Shown here: one piece after another, positions 12,101 through 22,800 of the stretch
Layout: every line of letters begins with the position of its first letter
Numbering within the stretch: position 1 is the stretch's first letter
NCBI GenBank assembly: GCA_951799405.1
Contig: OX637356.1
Span: 9,509,229-9,573,228 of the forward strand
Direction of reading: 5' to 3'
Origin: Agapetus fuscipes
Taxonomy: Eukaryota; Arthropoda; Insecta; Trichoptera; Glossosomatidae
Length of the DNA: 64,000 bases
Program-made: the position numbers and the translations under genes
Notes under the pieces: model-generated
Databases searched by the model: none
What the model was told of the DNA's origin: nothing
Seen by the model: the letters and a program-made list of their open reading frames with translations, nothing else

Positions 12101-15100
12101 ACGACAAAGCCTGTTCCGAATTCATGTCGGTCGTTGTTCGTACCACTGTAGAAGATGGTGGATTGACCATCTTCTCACCACTACCCGGCCACCTCACCTC
12201 TTGCACAGCTGTCACATCCAGATTGTACCTAGCCAGCTCTTCCGTAACAATCTGGGTTGAGCCCGGTCTATTTAAGCTCAGCACATTCCAAAATCCGATT
12301 CGTAGCCTAGTATCGTGCTTGGGTCGTCTCCGGTGTCTATTTTGTCCGAGGCATTGATTTGCGGGATTTGCAACATTTTTAATTTTTGTAGGAAAGGGTT
12401 GTTAGCCCTTTGCCCAACCCCCTACCAGGAGGACCAGGGTTTTTCTGTCAGGGTTATCCTTCCCTTAGTTGGGGGGATCCGGTTTTATGGCGCCGGAAGC
12501 TCGCCATCGCCCTCTCCTATCTGCTATGGCTGCTGGTATTGCCAGTGACCACATTGCCCGGGGCTCGCGGGGCTAATGGCCACACGTGGACGCTAGGAGT
12601 AGGACTATGTTGGTATATGGCGTTACACGGTATTTAAGTAGTACATATCTCCCAGCAAGATATGTACCTCCGTGACCTACCAACTTTGAGCCCCAAGCAA
12701 AGAGCATATTTGAAAATATAAATGGTATATTTTTTGTGCTCCGCCATGATTCGAACCCACAACCTTCCATGTACGAGTCCAAAGTGCTACCACTGACAGG
12801 CCGACTTTGTAAAATATTTAAAAATATTTTCTTTGTATGTTCATCTGTTGTCCCTGCATCCTTCCACACCGCAATAGAAGACTTTTGCTTTATGATGGTT
12901 TGCAACATTTTTTTATAATTATTATTTGTAGAAACACGCTGAAGAGCTGCACAGATTGCGACCAGACTTGTACAAGGATCCTAACCATAAACCTGAGCTC
13001 GCTGTAGCCTTGACACCTTTTGAGGCGCTGTGTGGATTCAGACCAATGGAAGAAATCAAAAGCTTCATTGCAGGTATTCCACCTCTATTCTTGCTTTAAA
13101 GAAAGCCCGTTATCTTTGTAGAATGAATAAGCTGATATTTTGGATAGAAAGTTCATTAGTATCTTTTGTGATTCTTCATATTTCTATGTGTTAGGGTAAG
13201 GTGGTGCAAGAGTGCGCGGTGCGATTATCCCAATGAAACGTTTAAATCTAGCTGAAGTTGGCAAACGTTTGCTGAAGTGTCAAGACGTGTTGCACAAGCA
13301 AAAAAAATGGCAAATGTATTGTAATTTCAAAGATTTGACCTGAAACCAGGGTGGCATTGACAAAAGTGGACCTATTTTTACAGCACGAGGGTTTAGCCCC
13401 ATACCAACCTATCAGTCAAGGAGCACAAAAAATATAAATAATTTAGTCCGGTCGATAGTTCAGTTGGTAGAGTGCTTGCATTCCATGCCGTGAGCTCGGG
13501 TTCGAATCCCGCCGAGGCGAGGGTGTCAGAAATGATTTCACGTTTCGGTATTTATTTCAAACCCCAAAATAAAATACCGGCAAGGTTTACTCAGCCTTCA
13601 CAATAAATGAGTACCAGGCCTCTCGGGAGCTGGGAAATTCCCACTTCATCTGAAGTGGTTGGTGTAAGGCCGGCCCCCTTACCTGTAAAAATAAATAGGT
13701 TCAACTTGCCACATGCGACCCCTTTGGGGATACTAAGCTACTAGTTGCGTTTTTTTTTTTAGAGAAACGCCTAGAGAATAAAATTAAAAAGGTTGATTAC
13801 TGTTATTTTTGTTGTAGATCTCCCAGAGTTGCAGACAGTTTTAGGTGAAGAAACGGTAAAGAGCATAATGAGAGATGATGAAACAGATGCGTCACGTTTG
13901 AAGACATTGATGCAAGCACTGATGACACAAGACATTAAAGTAATTCAAGAAAATCTGCAACTTTTGAATGACAGGCTTGAGAAATCGGGTAAATATTGTT
14001 AATGCATACTTTGTGAGTCTAAAATGAAGGGTTTGTGTATTGACATTGTGAAGGTTCATTTAAAATTAATAATGTAGAAATAAAACACAAAGTTTTTCAA
14101 ACAATACAAAAAAATGTAGACATAAAACACAAAGATAATGGTGTGATAACATCGAAAGCGCTCATGGAAATAAATCAAGTTGTGAAAAAAAACTTAGTGT
14201 TTTATAACTGCATTATTAAATTTGGTGAGTTTACTTTATCTTCTAATTGTGGCTCATGGAATTGTTTTTTCTTATAGATGACAGCACAAAGAGTAGACTC
14301 CAGTTTCCGTTGTTGAAAAGACTGGCCAAGGACTTTGCTGGAGATGTTGGTTGTTGGTGCATTTACATCTTTAATTATTTAGTGTTGGAGCCTGGACAGT
14401 CCATCTATCTCGGACCTAACATTCCCCACGCCTATCTGTCTGGAGGTGTGTATTGTTTTTGTCAGCATAAAGCGAAATAATGGGAGGAATTGCCATATTA
14501 AAATATATCATATAATAATCTATAACCTATAATCTAAGTTGCAAGGATATGTAAACATTCAAAGCTCGTATCAAATGCATGCCCACAAACAAACACGTGT
14601 AAGCTCAATTCGATCAATTCAAATGAACCCTGTTTTCATGCTTTGTTTGTCTTAGAGAACAGTTTTGGGTTTTTGTCTATTAGACGATGCAAATATGTGA
14701 AAGATACTGTCAACAATTTGAATGTTGTATTCCAAAGTAACTGAATTTATTTTCAATGTAAAAATACATTCTAAATACTTAGCACGTTCGCGGACGAAAC
14801 GGTTATAGCCGCTCTATGAGCTTGTCTAGGACTGGATGAAACGGTAATAGCCGTCGTGATAAAACGTTATTACTAGGGACGAAACGGCTATTTCTGATAG
14901 AACTTGCATACATGTAGCATCCGTGCGTCCCTACAGAAATCCAAAGAATACGGCAATAGCCGTTTTGTCCCTGGATGTCAAAAAAAAAAAAAATTATAAT
15001 AAAAATACAATTTGAGATGATGAAATAAGTGTGTTTTTTCTAGCCTACTTCACATTTCGTGTGTCCGCGAATGTGTTAATGATTTCAAGCCAATGTTGAT

Positions 15101-17018
15101 TTAAAACAGCAAGAAAGTAACGGACAACCAGTAACAAAAGCTTTGTTTTGCTTTTCACTAGCAACCCGGCCAAATCACATCACATTTTTTCCTCCCAGTT
15201 TATATGTGTTGAGTCCATTTCAAATCTTAGTAACTACAAAAAGGATTGAGTGTCATTATTTTTGGATTTGATCATTTTTATTTTAACAGTAAAATGAATT
15301 TAGTAAACTTGTGGAGCAGGCAACAATGTTAAATTAAGTACTTTCCGTCAGAGATTGGGGTCATTCATATAAATGGAGTGCATGTAACGAGATGAATTTG
15401 TTTGTTTGGTGGAATGGAACATTAGATTTGAATTTGAATAAAAAAAGGAAAACAAAAGAATGCAGAAAGAGAGAAGAAGCTTCCCTGGCGGGAGAACCAC
15501 AAGCGGGTGTAAATGAGAATAACAAATATTATTGTGTTGTGGTTATAAATAATTGTGAAACGAATAAAAGTAAACATTTAATGTGGTTGTTATATTATTA
15601 ATTGTGTCGATTATCTGTCAGAGGAAAAACCCTCACATGCATTGGACCTAAAATGCATGACTTTTCAGTAACATTTTATTTTTTATCATGCTCTCATCGT
15701 AATCGCATGTTTTCTTGAATTCTTGTTGTTGTTTCAATGATTTGATTGTGAATATTTCCAGATTGTGTTGAGTGCATGGCTTGTTCGGACAACGTAGTCC
15801 GAGCTGGTCTCACTCCCAAGTACATAGATGTGGTCACTCTGGTTGGGATGTTGTCTTATGAATGCCAGTCAGTCCAGGACGTTCTGTTCTCGCCGCAAGT
15901 GGAAGATCCTTTCACGAGAATCTGGAGACCGCCCGTGAAAGATTTTGCTGTTGCAGAAATAAAAGTAAAACTTTCCACTGTTATTTTTTTTTTTAGTCAG
16001 AAAACCTCTGGCGAAACAAGTTTCGAAACTTTTTTTGCCAGAGGTGCTTTTCAAGTTCACATAATTTTTTCTCGAATACTCAATACTTAGAGTATTGTGA
16101 AAAAACTCGTACTACGGGTACAGATTTGTTTTCATACAAATATTACCAAAATTCGGTAGGTAAGAATGACCGTAGTGATGAACTTCAGCCCAGGCATCGT
16201 TAGTTTGTCAAAGTGTGGGCTCAACCGACGACTAAAATGTCTAAGAATAGCCCCGTTAAAGTTTAAGTATTTTTCTGACAAAAAAAACAATACTTAATAC
16301 TCATTGATTTTATCAGTTTGTAAGCTCTAAAGTCATAACAGCGCTCTCGTTCAGCTGCCATCTACATTCAGTTTAAGCTGTGTAAGAATACACATCTTCT
16401 TCTTCCTCAGCCTTTCTCAGTCCACTCCTGGACGTAGACCTCCTTCAATCCTCTCCATTTCTTTTTTGGCTGCTGTGTTCAGCCATCCTCTGCCTCCAGT
16501 TCCCTTGATGTTGTCCAACCACCTCAGTTGGGGTCTCCCAACTCCCCTCTTAGACATGTCTGGGCGACGTGACCAGCCTAGCACCACTTTCAGCAGGCCA
16601 CTCGCTGTATGACACCAATGCGTCTACGGATCTCCTTGGAATTAGAATAGACCTACTAATTTAAAATATTTCTCAAGGCCAAATAGGTCCAATATTTTAA
16701 AAAAAATGGGTGTTCGAATGCCCTCTGTCTCAGCTAGTGCTATGTTTTTGTTTTATATAATGCAATAGATTTTTCTTATTCTTTCTTATGTATTTCTAGA
16801 TCCCTAAAGGACATTTAGAGTCTTACAATACAATAATGCGTCCATCAGCCAGCATCTTGCTTGTGGTTTCCGGCCAGGGTGTCGCAACTGACAGCTTAGA
16901 GAAGACCATCTCAAGAGGAAGCGTGCTGTATTTGAAGGCCTCTCGACAACTATCCGTCACTTCCACGGATTCAACGCAAGACATGATCATCTACCAAGCC
17001 ATGTGTAATGTGGTCTAA
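9126..17018 (+). CDS. Mpi: Mannose-6-phosphate isomerase (type I, Zn-dependent), complete, 6 coding exons
   Basis: Cytosolic enzyme interconverting fructose-6-phosphate and mannose-6-phosphate, feeding N-glycan and GDP-mannose synthesis. Exons: 9126-9443, 12932-13073, 13818-13988, 14278-14445, 15762-15964 and 16800-17018; 406 codons plus stop, all GT-AG, phases consistent. Family motifs seen: [27 protein letters not shown] (Zn ligands Gln101 and His103), NHKPE (Glu128), [22 protein letters not shown] (His261), [17 protein letters not shown] (catalytic Arg about 280). Length fits the usual 400-430 aa. The start ATG is only 5 nt after a good acceptor (TTTTTAG at about 9120), so an upstream noncoding exon is likely. 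Intron 1 (3.5 kb) is mostly an antisense RTE element; other introns hold a SINE, LINE tails and a MITE. All metal and catalytic residues are intact. Confidence 0.96.
9480..12620 (-). mobile_element. RTE-type non-LTR retrotransposon, damaged
   Basis: Lies antisense in Mpi intron 1. On the minus strand it runs from a 5' UTR-like, GC-richer stretch (about 12330-12620), through an apurinic endonuclease domain and the reverse transcriptase, to a short C-terminal block at about 9490-9700 ([42 protein letters not shown]). Damage: a 1-nt frameshift in the endonuclease near 12165, and a gap after [11 protein letters not shown] near 9730 where the normal segment between the RT thumb and the C-terminal block is missing. 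The RTE assignment rests on the APE plus RT layout and the [17 protein letters not shown] motif. Confidence 0.8.
9715..12078 (-). CDS. RTE-like endonuclease/reverse transcriptase ORF (main frame)
   Basis: 787 codons of retrotransposon polyprotein. Endonuclease remnants: [35 protein letters not shown] and a DTDHF ending. Reverse transcriptase: [70 protein letters not shown] and the catalytic [10 protein letters not shown]. The frame actually opens upstream of the annotated Met ([19 protein letters not shown] is in this frame), and the endonuclease start is in another frame at 12099-12350, beginning [14 protein letters not shown]. Truncated at the C-terminus by an internal deletion. Not a host gene. 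Confidence 0.85.
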   Translation of the reverse strand: MLSYEPINERICVLRLKGRRRNLALICVHAPTESDDDDNKNAFYDLLESTYDRLPRYDIKCVLGDLNAKIGREECFVPSIGTNSLHENSNDNGMRVIHFASARQMSIMGTIFPHKEIHKGTWKSHDGRTVNQIDHLLVERKHLRMIHDVRSYRGADCDTDHFLSVAIFKEKILSHNKSKPSTRLRYNLDILNNKEGLERYRKGINDQFHNLSESQVATEEITEASDNQYSEFQMSQDEVMDEVSSVEESDPTANQLRVEESWKLIMQVIKQTAEKEIGKMDQHASKPWFDEECRRAVMWRKELRNCLLQGSNQNLENEWKGRKRQVRNLLRAKKRLHHKRLMEKLESDNRDGRNSRKFFDSVRKAKCGSQQRSSQIMDEQGNIIADRDQILDVWKNHFTGLLRGESPDNPLQPSRVLTVEPEVPPPSRDEVVQAIKSLKKSRAPGNDDIPAELLKCGGEALENALWGLYQDVWKHEVLPDSWKVALLCPIHKKGDKMLCSNYRGISLLPAAYKILSNILLRRIMPYAECALGEYQAGFRRNRSTTDQIFSLRQILEKKWEYAQDTHCLFVDFKTAYDSVHRLGLWSVLRDYGIPGKLIKLVQISIENSRAQILLQGQVSDPFEISSGLKQGDALSPLLFNLALEKVVRETKPVYGGITIGSTIRLLGYADDVVLLGENAAQLRALFLPMERMARRIGLRINEGKTEYLPVARRDIQEDLNVDNYKFKNCNSFKYLGTLINDKNILSSELHARIHSGNNAFFGLRGLLCSKWLSRSTKFKIYTWIYTS
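12625..12815 (-). repeat. tRNA-derived SINE (family S2)
   Basis: The reverse strand carries a tRNA-like head with B box GGTTCGAATCAT next to GCGGAGCAC, followed by an AT-rich stretch ATTTATATTTTCAAATATGCTC. It shares this head and tail with the copy at 37305-37490. It lies in Mpi intron 1 just upstream of exon 2. Confidence 0.65.
13335..13433 (-). repeat. LINE 3' tail fragment (family A)
   Basis: About 100 bp of family A in reverse orientation (CATACCAACCTATCAGTCAAGGAGCAC, in part). 5'-truncated and diverged; in Mpi intron 2. Confidence 0.65.
13446..13745 (+). repeat. tRNA-derived SINE (family S1)
   Basis: A tRNA-like head: A box near TAGTTCAGTTGGTAGAGTG, B box GGTTCGAATCCCG. It is followed by a unit-specific body (ATTTCACGTTTCGGTATTTA, AAAATAAAATACCGGCAAGG, GAGTACCAGGCCTCTCGGGA) and an end near CATGCGACCCCTTTGGGGA. 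Related copies are at 17184-17480 (+) and 20207-20497 (-). The body after the tRNA head marks it as a SINE rather than a tRNA gene. Confidence 0.8.
14512..14650 (-). repeat. LINE 3' tail fragment (family A)
   Basis: Reverse-oriented 3' end of family A, starting at the AATCTAAGTTGCAAGGATAT terminus and fading out near 14650. In Mpi intron 4. Confidence 0.6.
14783..15075. mobile_element. piggyBac-like MITE with internal sub-repeats
   Basis: The ends are inverted repeats: left CACGTTCGCGGACGAAAC, right (reverse complement) CACATTCGCGGACACACG. The right side is followed by TTAA (15076-15079) and the left preceded by TTAG (14779-14782), consistent with a TTAA target with one substitution. The 293 bp interior repeats a unit like GACGAAACGGTTATAGCCG about four times in both orientations. 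No ORF. It lies in Mpi intron 4. Confidence 0.65.
16001..16110. repeat. Small foldback sequence in Mpi intron 5
   Basis: CCTCTGGC (16005-16012) pairs with GCCAGAGG (16037-16044), and the perfect palindrome AAGTTTCGAAACTT lies between them. About 50 bp on is a second hairpin, CAATACT-TAG-AGTATTG. Probably the remnant of a foldback MITE. Confidence 0.45.
16390..16640 (-). mobile_element. Non-LTR retrotransposon C-terminal fragment
   Basis: On the minus strand it reads [20 protein letters not shown] followed by [20 protein letters not shown], a post-RT tail with the GRPQLRW motif. It is a short remnant in Mpi intron 5. Confidence 0.6.
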
Positions 17019-17183
17019 CCTGTATGAATCTGTAATCTGTAATTCAGGTAGTAATGATGTGTTGAAATTAAGAGATAGATGGAGCATCAAAGCCATTTGT
17101 TTTACCAAAAAGCTTCACCTTAGTGTAGTTGGTAAGGCGAGGTATGTGAGAACTGTCAAACAATATTTTTGTTATTTTATGTC
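17019..17183. other. Mpi 3' flank
   Basis: Presumptive 3' UTR of Mpi. No clear AATAAA is visible before the S1 SINE that begins at about 17184. Confidence 0.4.
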
Positions 17184-17480
17184 TGGTCCGATCGATAGCT
17201 CAGATGGTAGAGTGCATGCCTTCCATGCCGAGAGCTCAGGTTCGAATCCTACCGAGGGTGTCAGAAATAATTTCCCGTTTCGGTGTTTATTTCAAAACCC
17301 AAAATAAAATACTGGCAAGGCTTACTCAGCCTTCATAAGAAATGAGTACCAGCCCCCTTGGAAGCTGGGAAACCCCCACTTCAACCAAAGTGGTTGACTT
17401 ACAGCCGGCCCCTTTGCCTGTAAAAAAAATAGGTTCCGCTTGCCACATGCGAAACCCTTGGGGGATAACGCGGCAAGAAG
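17184..17480 (+). repeat. tRNA-derived SINE (family S1)
   Basis: Second plus-strand copy of family S1: tRNA-like head (GATAGCTCAGATGGTAGAGTG, B box GGTTCGAATCCTA), the same body and the CACATGCGAAACCCTTGGGG end. Confidence 0.8.
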
Positions 17481-17637
17481 TTTAACACTATATGTGTATC
17501 GGCTTTTTATCTCTTTTTGACTTATGACGCTGGTATCTTGTGTCTCTTTTTTCATTGTCTACATTTTCGCGTTTCATGGCTTAGTAAAGAAAGAAACTGA
17601 CTTATTCCATCTATTTCTTTTATTTTGATCAAAGATT

Positions 17638-17812
17638 GAAATGGAAGATTCATACTTAACGCACACAAGCAAACACGTGTTAGTTTGCTCAAATGAACAT
17701 AAACTCTGCTACTCTTGCCGCCTTTCCCTAAAACAGGGGTGGTATTGGTAAAAACGAACCAATTTTTACGGTATGAATGTCAATCTTATACGTACCTATT
17801 AGTCAAGGAAGA
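17638..17812 (-). repeat. LINE 3' tail copy (family A), diverged
   Basis: Reverse-oriented family A lacking the terminal TTAGATT tract; it directly abuts a second copy at 17814. Confidence 0.65.
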
Positions 17813-17813
17813 T

Positions 17814-18250
17814 CTATAATCTATAATCTAAGTTGCAAGGATATATTCATTTAAAGCTCTCAGATGTATGCCCACAAACCAACAAGTGTAGTTCGCGCTT
17901 ACAAATGCTGAATGTGTAGTTACAAATAAAATCCAAACCTCAAATGAACATAAGCCCCTCAACTTTTGCCGACCTTCCCTGAAACAGGGGTGACATTGGC
18001 AAAGTGAACCATTTTTTACAGTATGGGTGGTCAGCCTCATACCAACCTATAAGTCAAGGAATATGAATAATAAATTACATTTAAATATAAAAAAGAACAA
18101 AACCTTACAAAGAAATCTATACAAAAAAAGTCAAAAATTTCCTATGCAAAAAATGTAGCAAATGAATACACCAACATTAGAAATTAACACTGCAGATTAG
18201 CCGCCACTTCTTCCTGTCCTTGCATACTTCTTTATATATTATACTTCTTT
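17814..18250 (-). mobile_element. LINE 3' end (family A tail plus RT terminus)
   Basis: Reverse-oriented, close match to 21147-21560. It includes the family A tail, the AT-rich 3' UTR and the last codons of the RT ORF (a KKWR-like end near 18195-18230), then breaks off into AT-rich DNA: a 5'-truncated LINE copy. Confidence 0.75.
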
Positions 18251-19200
18251 TTTATAGATTGTGCTAATAAATTGAAATGTTATAGAAGATGTATTTTTGT
18301 ATTTAAAAAAAAAAAAAAAAATAGCAATGGGGTTGAAACAAATAGCCGGGAAAAAAATGTGACATCACCTTGCTGGATTGCTAACGAAATAGCTTAATAA
18401 ATTTATTTTTTGTTTTATGAGCATCCTAATCTGTAGAGATTGTGACCTCACCCTGCCGAGAGAATGTTGAAATGTGGAATTTGTTCCAACTCCATTGTAA
18501 TGACGTATAAGTTATTGGAAAGAGCATATATTTGCAGTATTTTTATATTTTATGATTGTGCTATGCCAATGTTAATATTACATTGCTTTATAAGTATTAA
18601 TACATATTTAAACATTGTTTTTATAACTATTATAAATCTACATAAAATATACGGTGTGCAGGTACTTGGTAGTACGTAATATAGGCACTTAAAATAAATA
18701 CATGAGATTTGTTAAAAAATAAGGTATTTTTTCAAATCTATACTTAATGTAAACTTAATATTACAAAAATAAATTAATAAAAAAGTGCATAAAATGTTTA
18801 AATTTTTTCTTCTTTATGAAATGGGAGTTTTTATTAATATTTAGGAGTGAATGAATTTGTAATTAACGGAGTCTGGGCATGAATTAACATAGACAAAATC
18901 GTGACATCACTTGGGTTGCTAAGGGAAAGACAAACAAATATTTTGTTGTTACTTGCTAATGAAAGTTAAGTCGGCGTGACAAGTGTGACATTTGCCTGCC
19001 GAGAAAAAGTTCTTAATTCAAATTCGCACCGAGTTCATTTGAATGAAACATGATTTAAACAATGGACTGGAAACACAAATTTGTTTTTTTTTTCTTTTTT
19101 CAGCGGGCAAACACCACACTTGTATGCAACTGAAGTATGGTCCTTGACATCTAATAACAAAACATTTAATAGCCTTTTCCCCGGCAACCCGCCTCACTGA
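18251..19200. other. Repeat-poor spacer downstream of Mpi
   Basis: AT-rich spacer with a poly(A) run near 18305. No gene seen; the frame at 18464-18679 has no recognisable motif. Confidence 0.4.
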
Positions 19201-19395
19201 GGGAACTGGATTTGGAGAGACTGTTTAAAAGACGTCTCAAGACTCACCTCTTCTTACCTCCAATCATATGGACAAGCGCCTCTGTAGTGACACACTGTCG
19301 TAAAAGGCGCTATATATAAATTTTGTATTCTGTACTGTAACTGTAACTCTGTCGCCATTCCGCTAGGGGTGGCCAGAGCCTCTGCAGAGCTGCCT
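19201..19395 (+). mobile_element. Fused non-LTR 3' debris
   Basis: 19203-19330 translates to ELDLERLFKRRLKTHLFLPP and on to a stop, the typical last residues of a Jockey/CR1-type RT ORF. It is followed by 19330-19395, which matches in reverse the end of a different family (the GCTCTGCAGAGGCTCTGG block also seen at 34520). Confidence 0.55.
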
Positions 19396-19449
19396 CAATA
19401 ATGTGTGACTTCACAATTTTGTTTATGTCAATTCAAACCTGCCTTTTTT

Positions 19450-19698
19450 TTCTTGACTTATAGGTTGGTATGAGGCTGACCACCCATACTGTAAAAAATG
19501 GTTCACTTTGCCAATGTCACCCCTGTTTCAGGGAAGGTCGGCAAAAGTTGTGGGGCTTATGTTCATTTGAGGTTTGGATTTTATTTGTAAGTACACATTC
19601 AGCATTTGTAAGCGCGAACTACACGTGTTGGTTTGTGTGCATACATCTGAGAGCTTTAAATGAATATATCCTTGCAACTAAGATTATAGATTATAGAT
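19450..19698 (+). repeat. LINE 3' tail copy (family A)
   Basis: Well-preserved forward copy, from CTTGACTTATAGGTTGGTAT to TTGCAACTAAGATTATAGAT. It lies 175 bp beyond the end of GR-a. Confidence 0.8.
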
Positions 19699-19872
19699 AG
19701 ATTATAGAAACCTGCAGTATTTTTTTAGACTCGTCTGCTTTATCCTTCCATTACTCATATTTTTACTATTGTTTAATTCAAAACTTGTGTACTCAACTTT
19801 ATCCAAGAAAGATACATGATTTATTTAAATTGTAAAATATTGAAGGTTTTTCAATGTGTGTGTGTGTGTACT

Positions 19873-22800
19873 TTATGTTTTCATTTGAACGAGGATAAGA
19901 AAGTATGTGGCGAGTGTTCCTACAAAGCTGTAAGCCAAGCCAAAGTCTATGGTGAAAAAGTTGTGGGCTGTCAAAACTGTAGGACGAGCAGAAATCTGTT
20001 TTACCATCAATGCGAGCTGGGAGCGAAGACTTGGACCTGTGAAGGAAAAGTTGAATAAAAACAGTAAGCTTTTAAAATCAGATTTTATTCTTGCTCCGTC
20101 TCATTCATTACTTTTGTTAAACCAAAAATCAGGCATCAACCTACTTTTTTTGTATGGAAAAAAGTAAGGCTTGAAAACGCTACTAAGCAACACACATGGT
20201 GTTACTTTTTGCCGTGTTGTCCCCAAAGGGGTTCGCATGTGGCGTGTGGAACTTATTTATTCTTACAGATAAGTAGGCCTTACATCAACCATTTCAGTGG
20301 AAGTGTGGATTTCTCAGCTCCCTGGACTGGTACTCATTTCTTGTGAAAGCCGAATAAAGCTTGCCGGTATTTTATTTTGGGGTTTGAAATAAACATTGAA
20401 ACGGGTTATTATTTCTGACACCCTCGGTGGGACTCAAATCCCGGGCTCGCGGCATGGAATGCAAGCACTCTACCAACTGAGCTATCAACGGGACAAATTG
20501 GATTAAAACCTGAAACTTTTTTTGTAAATAAGGGGGGGGGGGGCAGCTTAAATCAAGTAAACTTCTGGTGAAATAATGGGTTGATACAATGAGGTCTACA
20601 CATGAATTGACATAGACAATATTGTGTTGTTACGCGGCCGGGTTGCTAGGGAAGAGGCATTAAAATATTTTGCTATTGGTTGCTAAAGACGGCAATCCCA
20701 TACAAGACTATGAATGAAATTGAAAGCATGCATATAAGTTATTATCACATAGTTGAATATTTTAGATTTGTACTCACTGAGTTCCTTTTTAATCTGGAGC
20801 TTGTTGGCGGTGATAATCACCATCTGTACTTTTTTAGTCAAGACCTCTGCGTTGTAGACAGTAGTACTGAAAACAGTGAGGTAGTGAAGAAACCAGTTCA
20901 CATTCACTATACTGGCTAACACCACCTGCAAATGATTCTGGTTATTTAGTTAATCTGTCATCAATTAATGACTTTTTAGAAAAAAACTGTAACAATGATC
21001 GACCTTAAAACCTCTCGCGATCGACCGTTTGGGCACCTCTGTTGTACTCGCTTCAGCAGTACATATACTACTAATTTGTAGTTTTGTATTTGCTTTGGCA
21101 GTACATATACTACTAATTTGCAATTGTATAAGTTGTAAATAATAAATAATAATAATCTATAATCTAAGTTGCAAGGATATATTCATTTAAAGCTCTCAGA
21201 TGTATGCCCACAAACCAACAAGTGTAGTTCGCGCTTACAAATGCTGAATGTGTACTTACAAATAAAATCCAAACCTCAAATGAAAATAAGCCCCACAACT
21301 TTTGCCGACCTTCCCTGAAACAGGGGTGACATTGGCAAAGTGAACCATTTTTTACAGTATGGGTGGTCAGCCTCATACCAACCTATAAGTCAAGGAATAT
21401 GAATAATAAATTACATTTAAATATAAAAAAGAACAAAACCTTACAAAGAAATCTATACAAAAAAAGTCAAAAATTTCCTATGCAAAAAATGTAGCAAATG
21501 AATACACCAACATTAGAAATCAACATTGCAGATTAGCCGCCACTTCTTCCTGTCCTTGCATACTTCTTTCATTTCATCCAGAGTCATAACCTTTTTCATA
21601 CAAGTCCTCCTTTTATTATGACTCTGGATATCCCATTCATTCTCTATTTCAGAGATTTGATCCTTCCATACTTTTCTCGGTCTTCCTCTACCACGACATC
21701 CATCTATTCTAGCAACATATACTTTCTTCGTCAATCTTTCATCACTCATTCTCTCCAAATGCCCGAACCATCTTAACATACTTCTTTTAATCTTCACTTT
21801 CACACTTTCCCTTACACCACATTCTTCTCTTACAAAATCATTCCTCACCCTGTCACTTCGTTTTTTCCCAATCATACTTCTTAGATAGTCCATTTCTACT
21901 GTATGGACTTTACTAATTTCCCTTTCACTCACCGTCCAGGCTTCACTTCCATACATCAAGGTTGGCACTAGTATACCACCGTGCACCGCCAATCTAACAT
22001 TTTTTGAGAGATTTTGGTTCCTGGCGATGCAAGCGGTCGCACCCAGTACACACCTGCCTTTCATTATTCTTCTTTCAAATTCACCGGCCATTCTTCCATC
22101 TTTTTCAAATTTACTTCCCAAATATACAAACTCATTTACAACATCAACATTCATTCCATTAATTTTAAATTCATAATTCATATTTTCATCATCTCTTTCA
22201 AAAATCAAAACTTTCGTCTTTCTTGCATTCAACTTTAAATTATTACCTTTCAAAGCTTCGTTCAATCTAGAGAGCATCATTTGCAATTCCACTGCTGAAT
22301 CAGATACAAGGACTGCATCATCCGCATACAGTAGAACGCTTACTTTTCTCTCTCCTATCATTAATCCACAATCATCAAGTCTAGCATCTCGAACACACTT
22401 GTCCATGACTATGTTAAATAGCCATGGGCTCATCACACATCCTTGCCTTACACCCTTAAAAACTTCAAACCATTCACTATACTCACCATCAATACGAATG
22501 CAGGCCATACTATTCTCATAGTTCGCATGCACCGCATTGAGTAGAGCTCCATTCACTCCGTATGCTTTCAAAACATCCCACAACATACCTCTGTCCACTG
22601 AGTCAAAAGCCTTTTCCAGATCCACAAAGGCCGTGAATAGTTTCCCCCTCACCGACAATTGTTTTTCAACAAGTTGTCGTAGAGTGAAAATCTGATCAAC
22701 ACAATGTAAATAAGTTGTAAATAATAAAGAGTGAATAAAAATAAGGGTTATTTATTTGGTGCACGCTATTTTCATGAGACACCTCAAGAGCTCTCTTCAA

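Noticed and set aside
13446..13520. tRNA gene candidates (also at 17186, 20415-20497, 37307 and 3460)
   Set aside because: A and B boxes are present, but each is followed by the same family-specific body and acceptor stems do not pair well, so they are SINE heads.
17828..18040. Recurrent small ORFs beginning MRLTTHTVKNGSLCQCHPC (also 19470-19700, 21164-21376, 45424-45621)
   Set aside because: They are the same stretch of the LINE 3' tail in every case, downstream of the RT stop codon, and copies are broken differently. No sign of a conserved protein.
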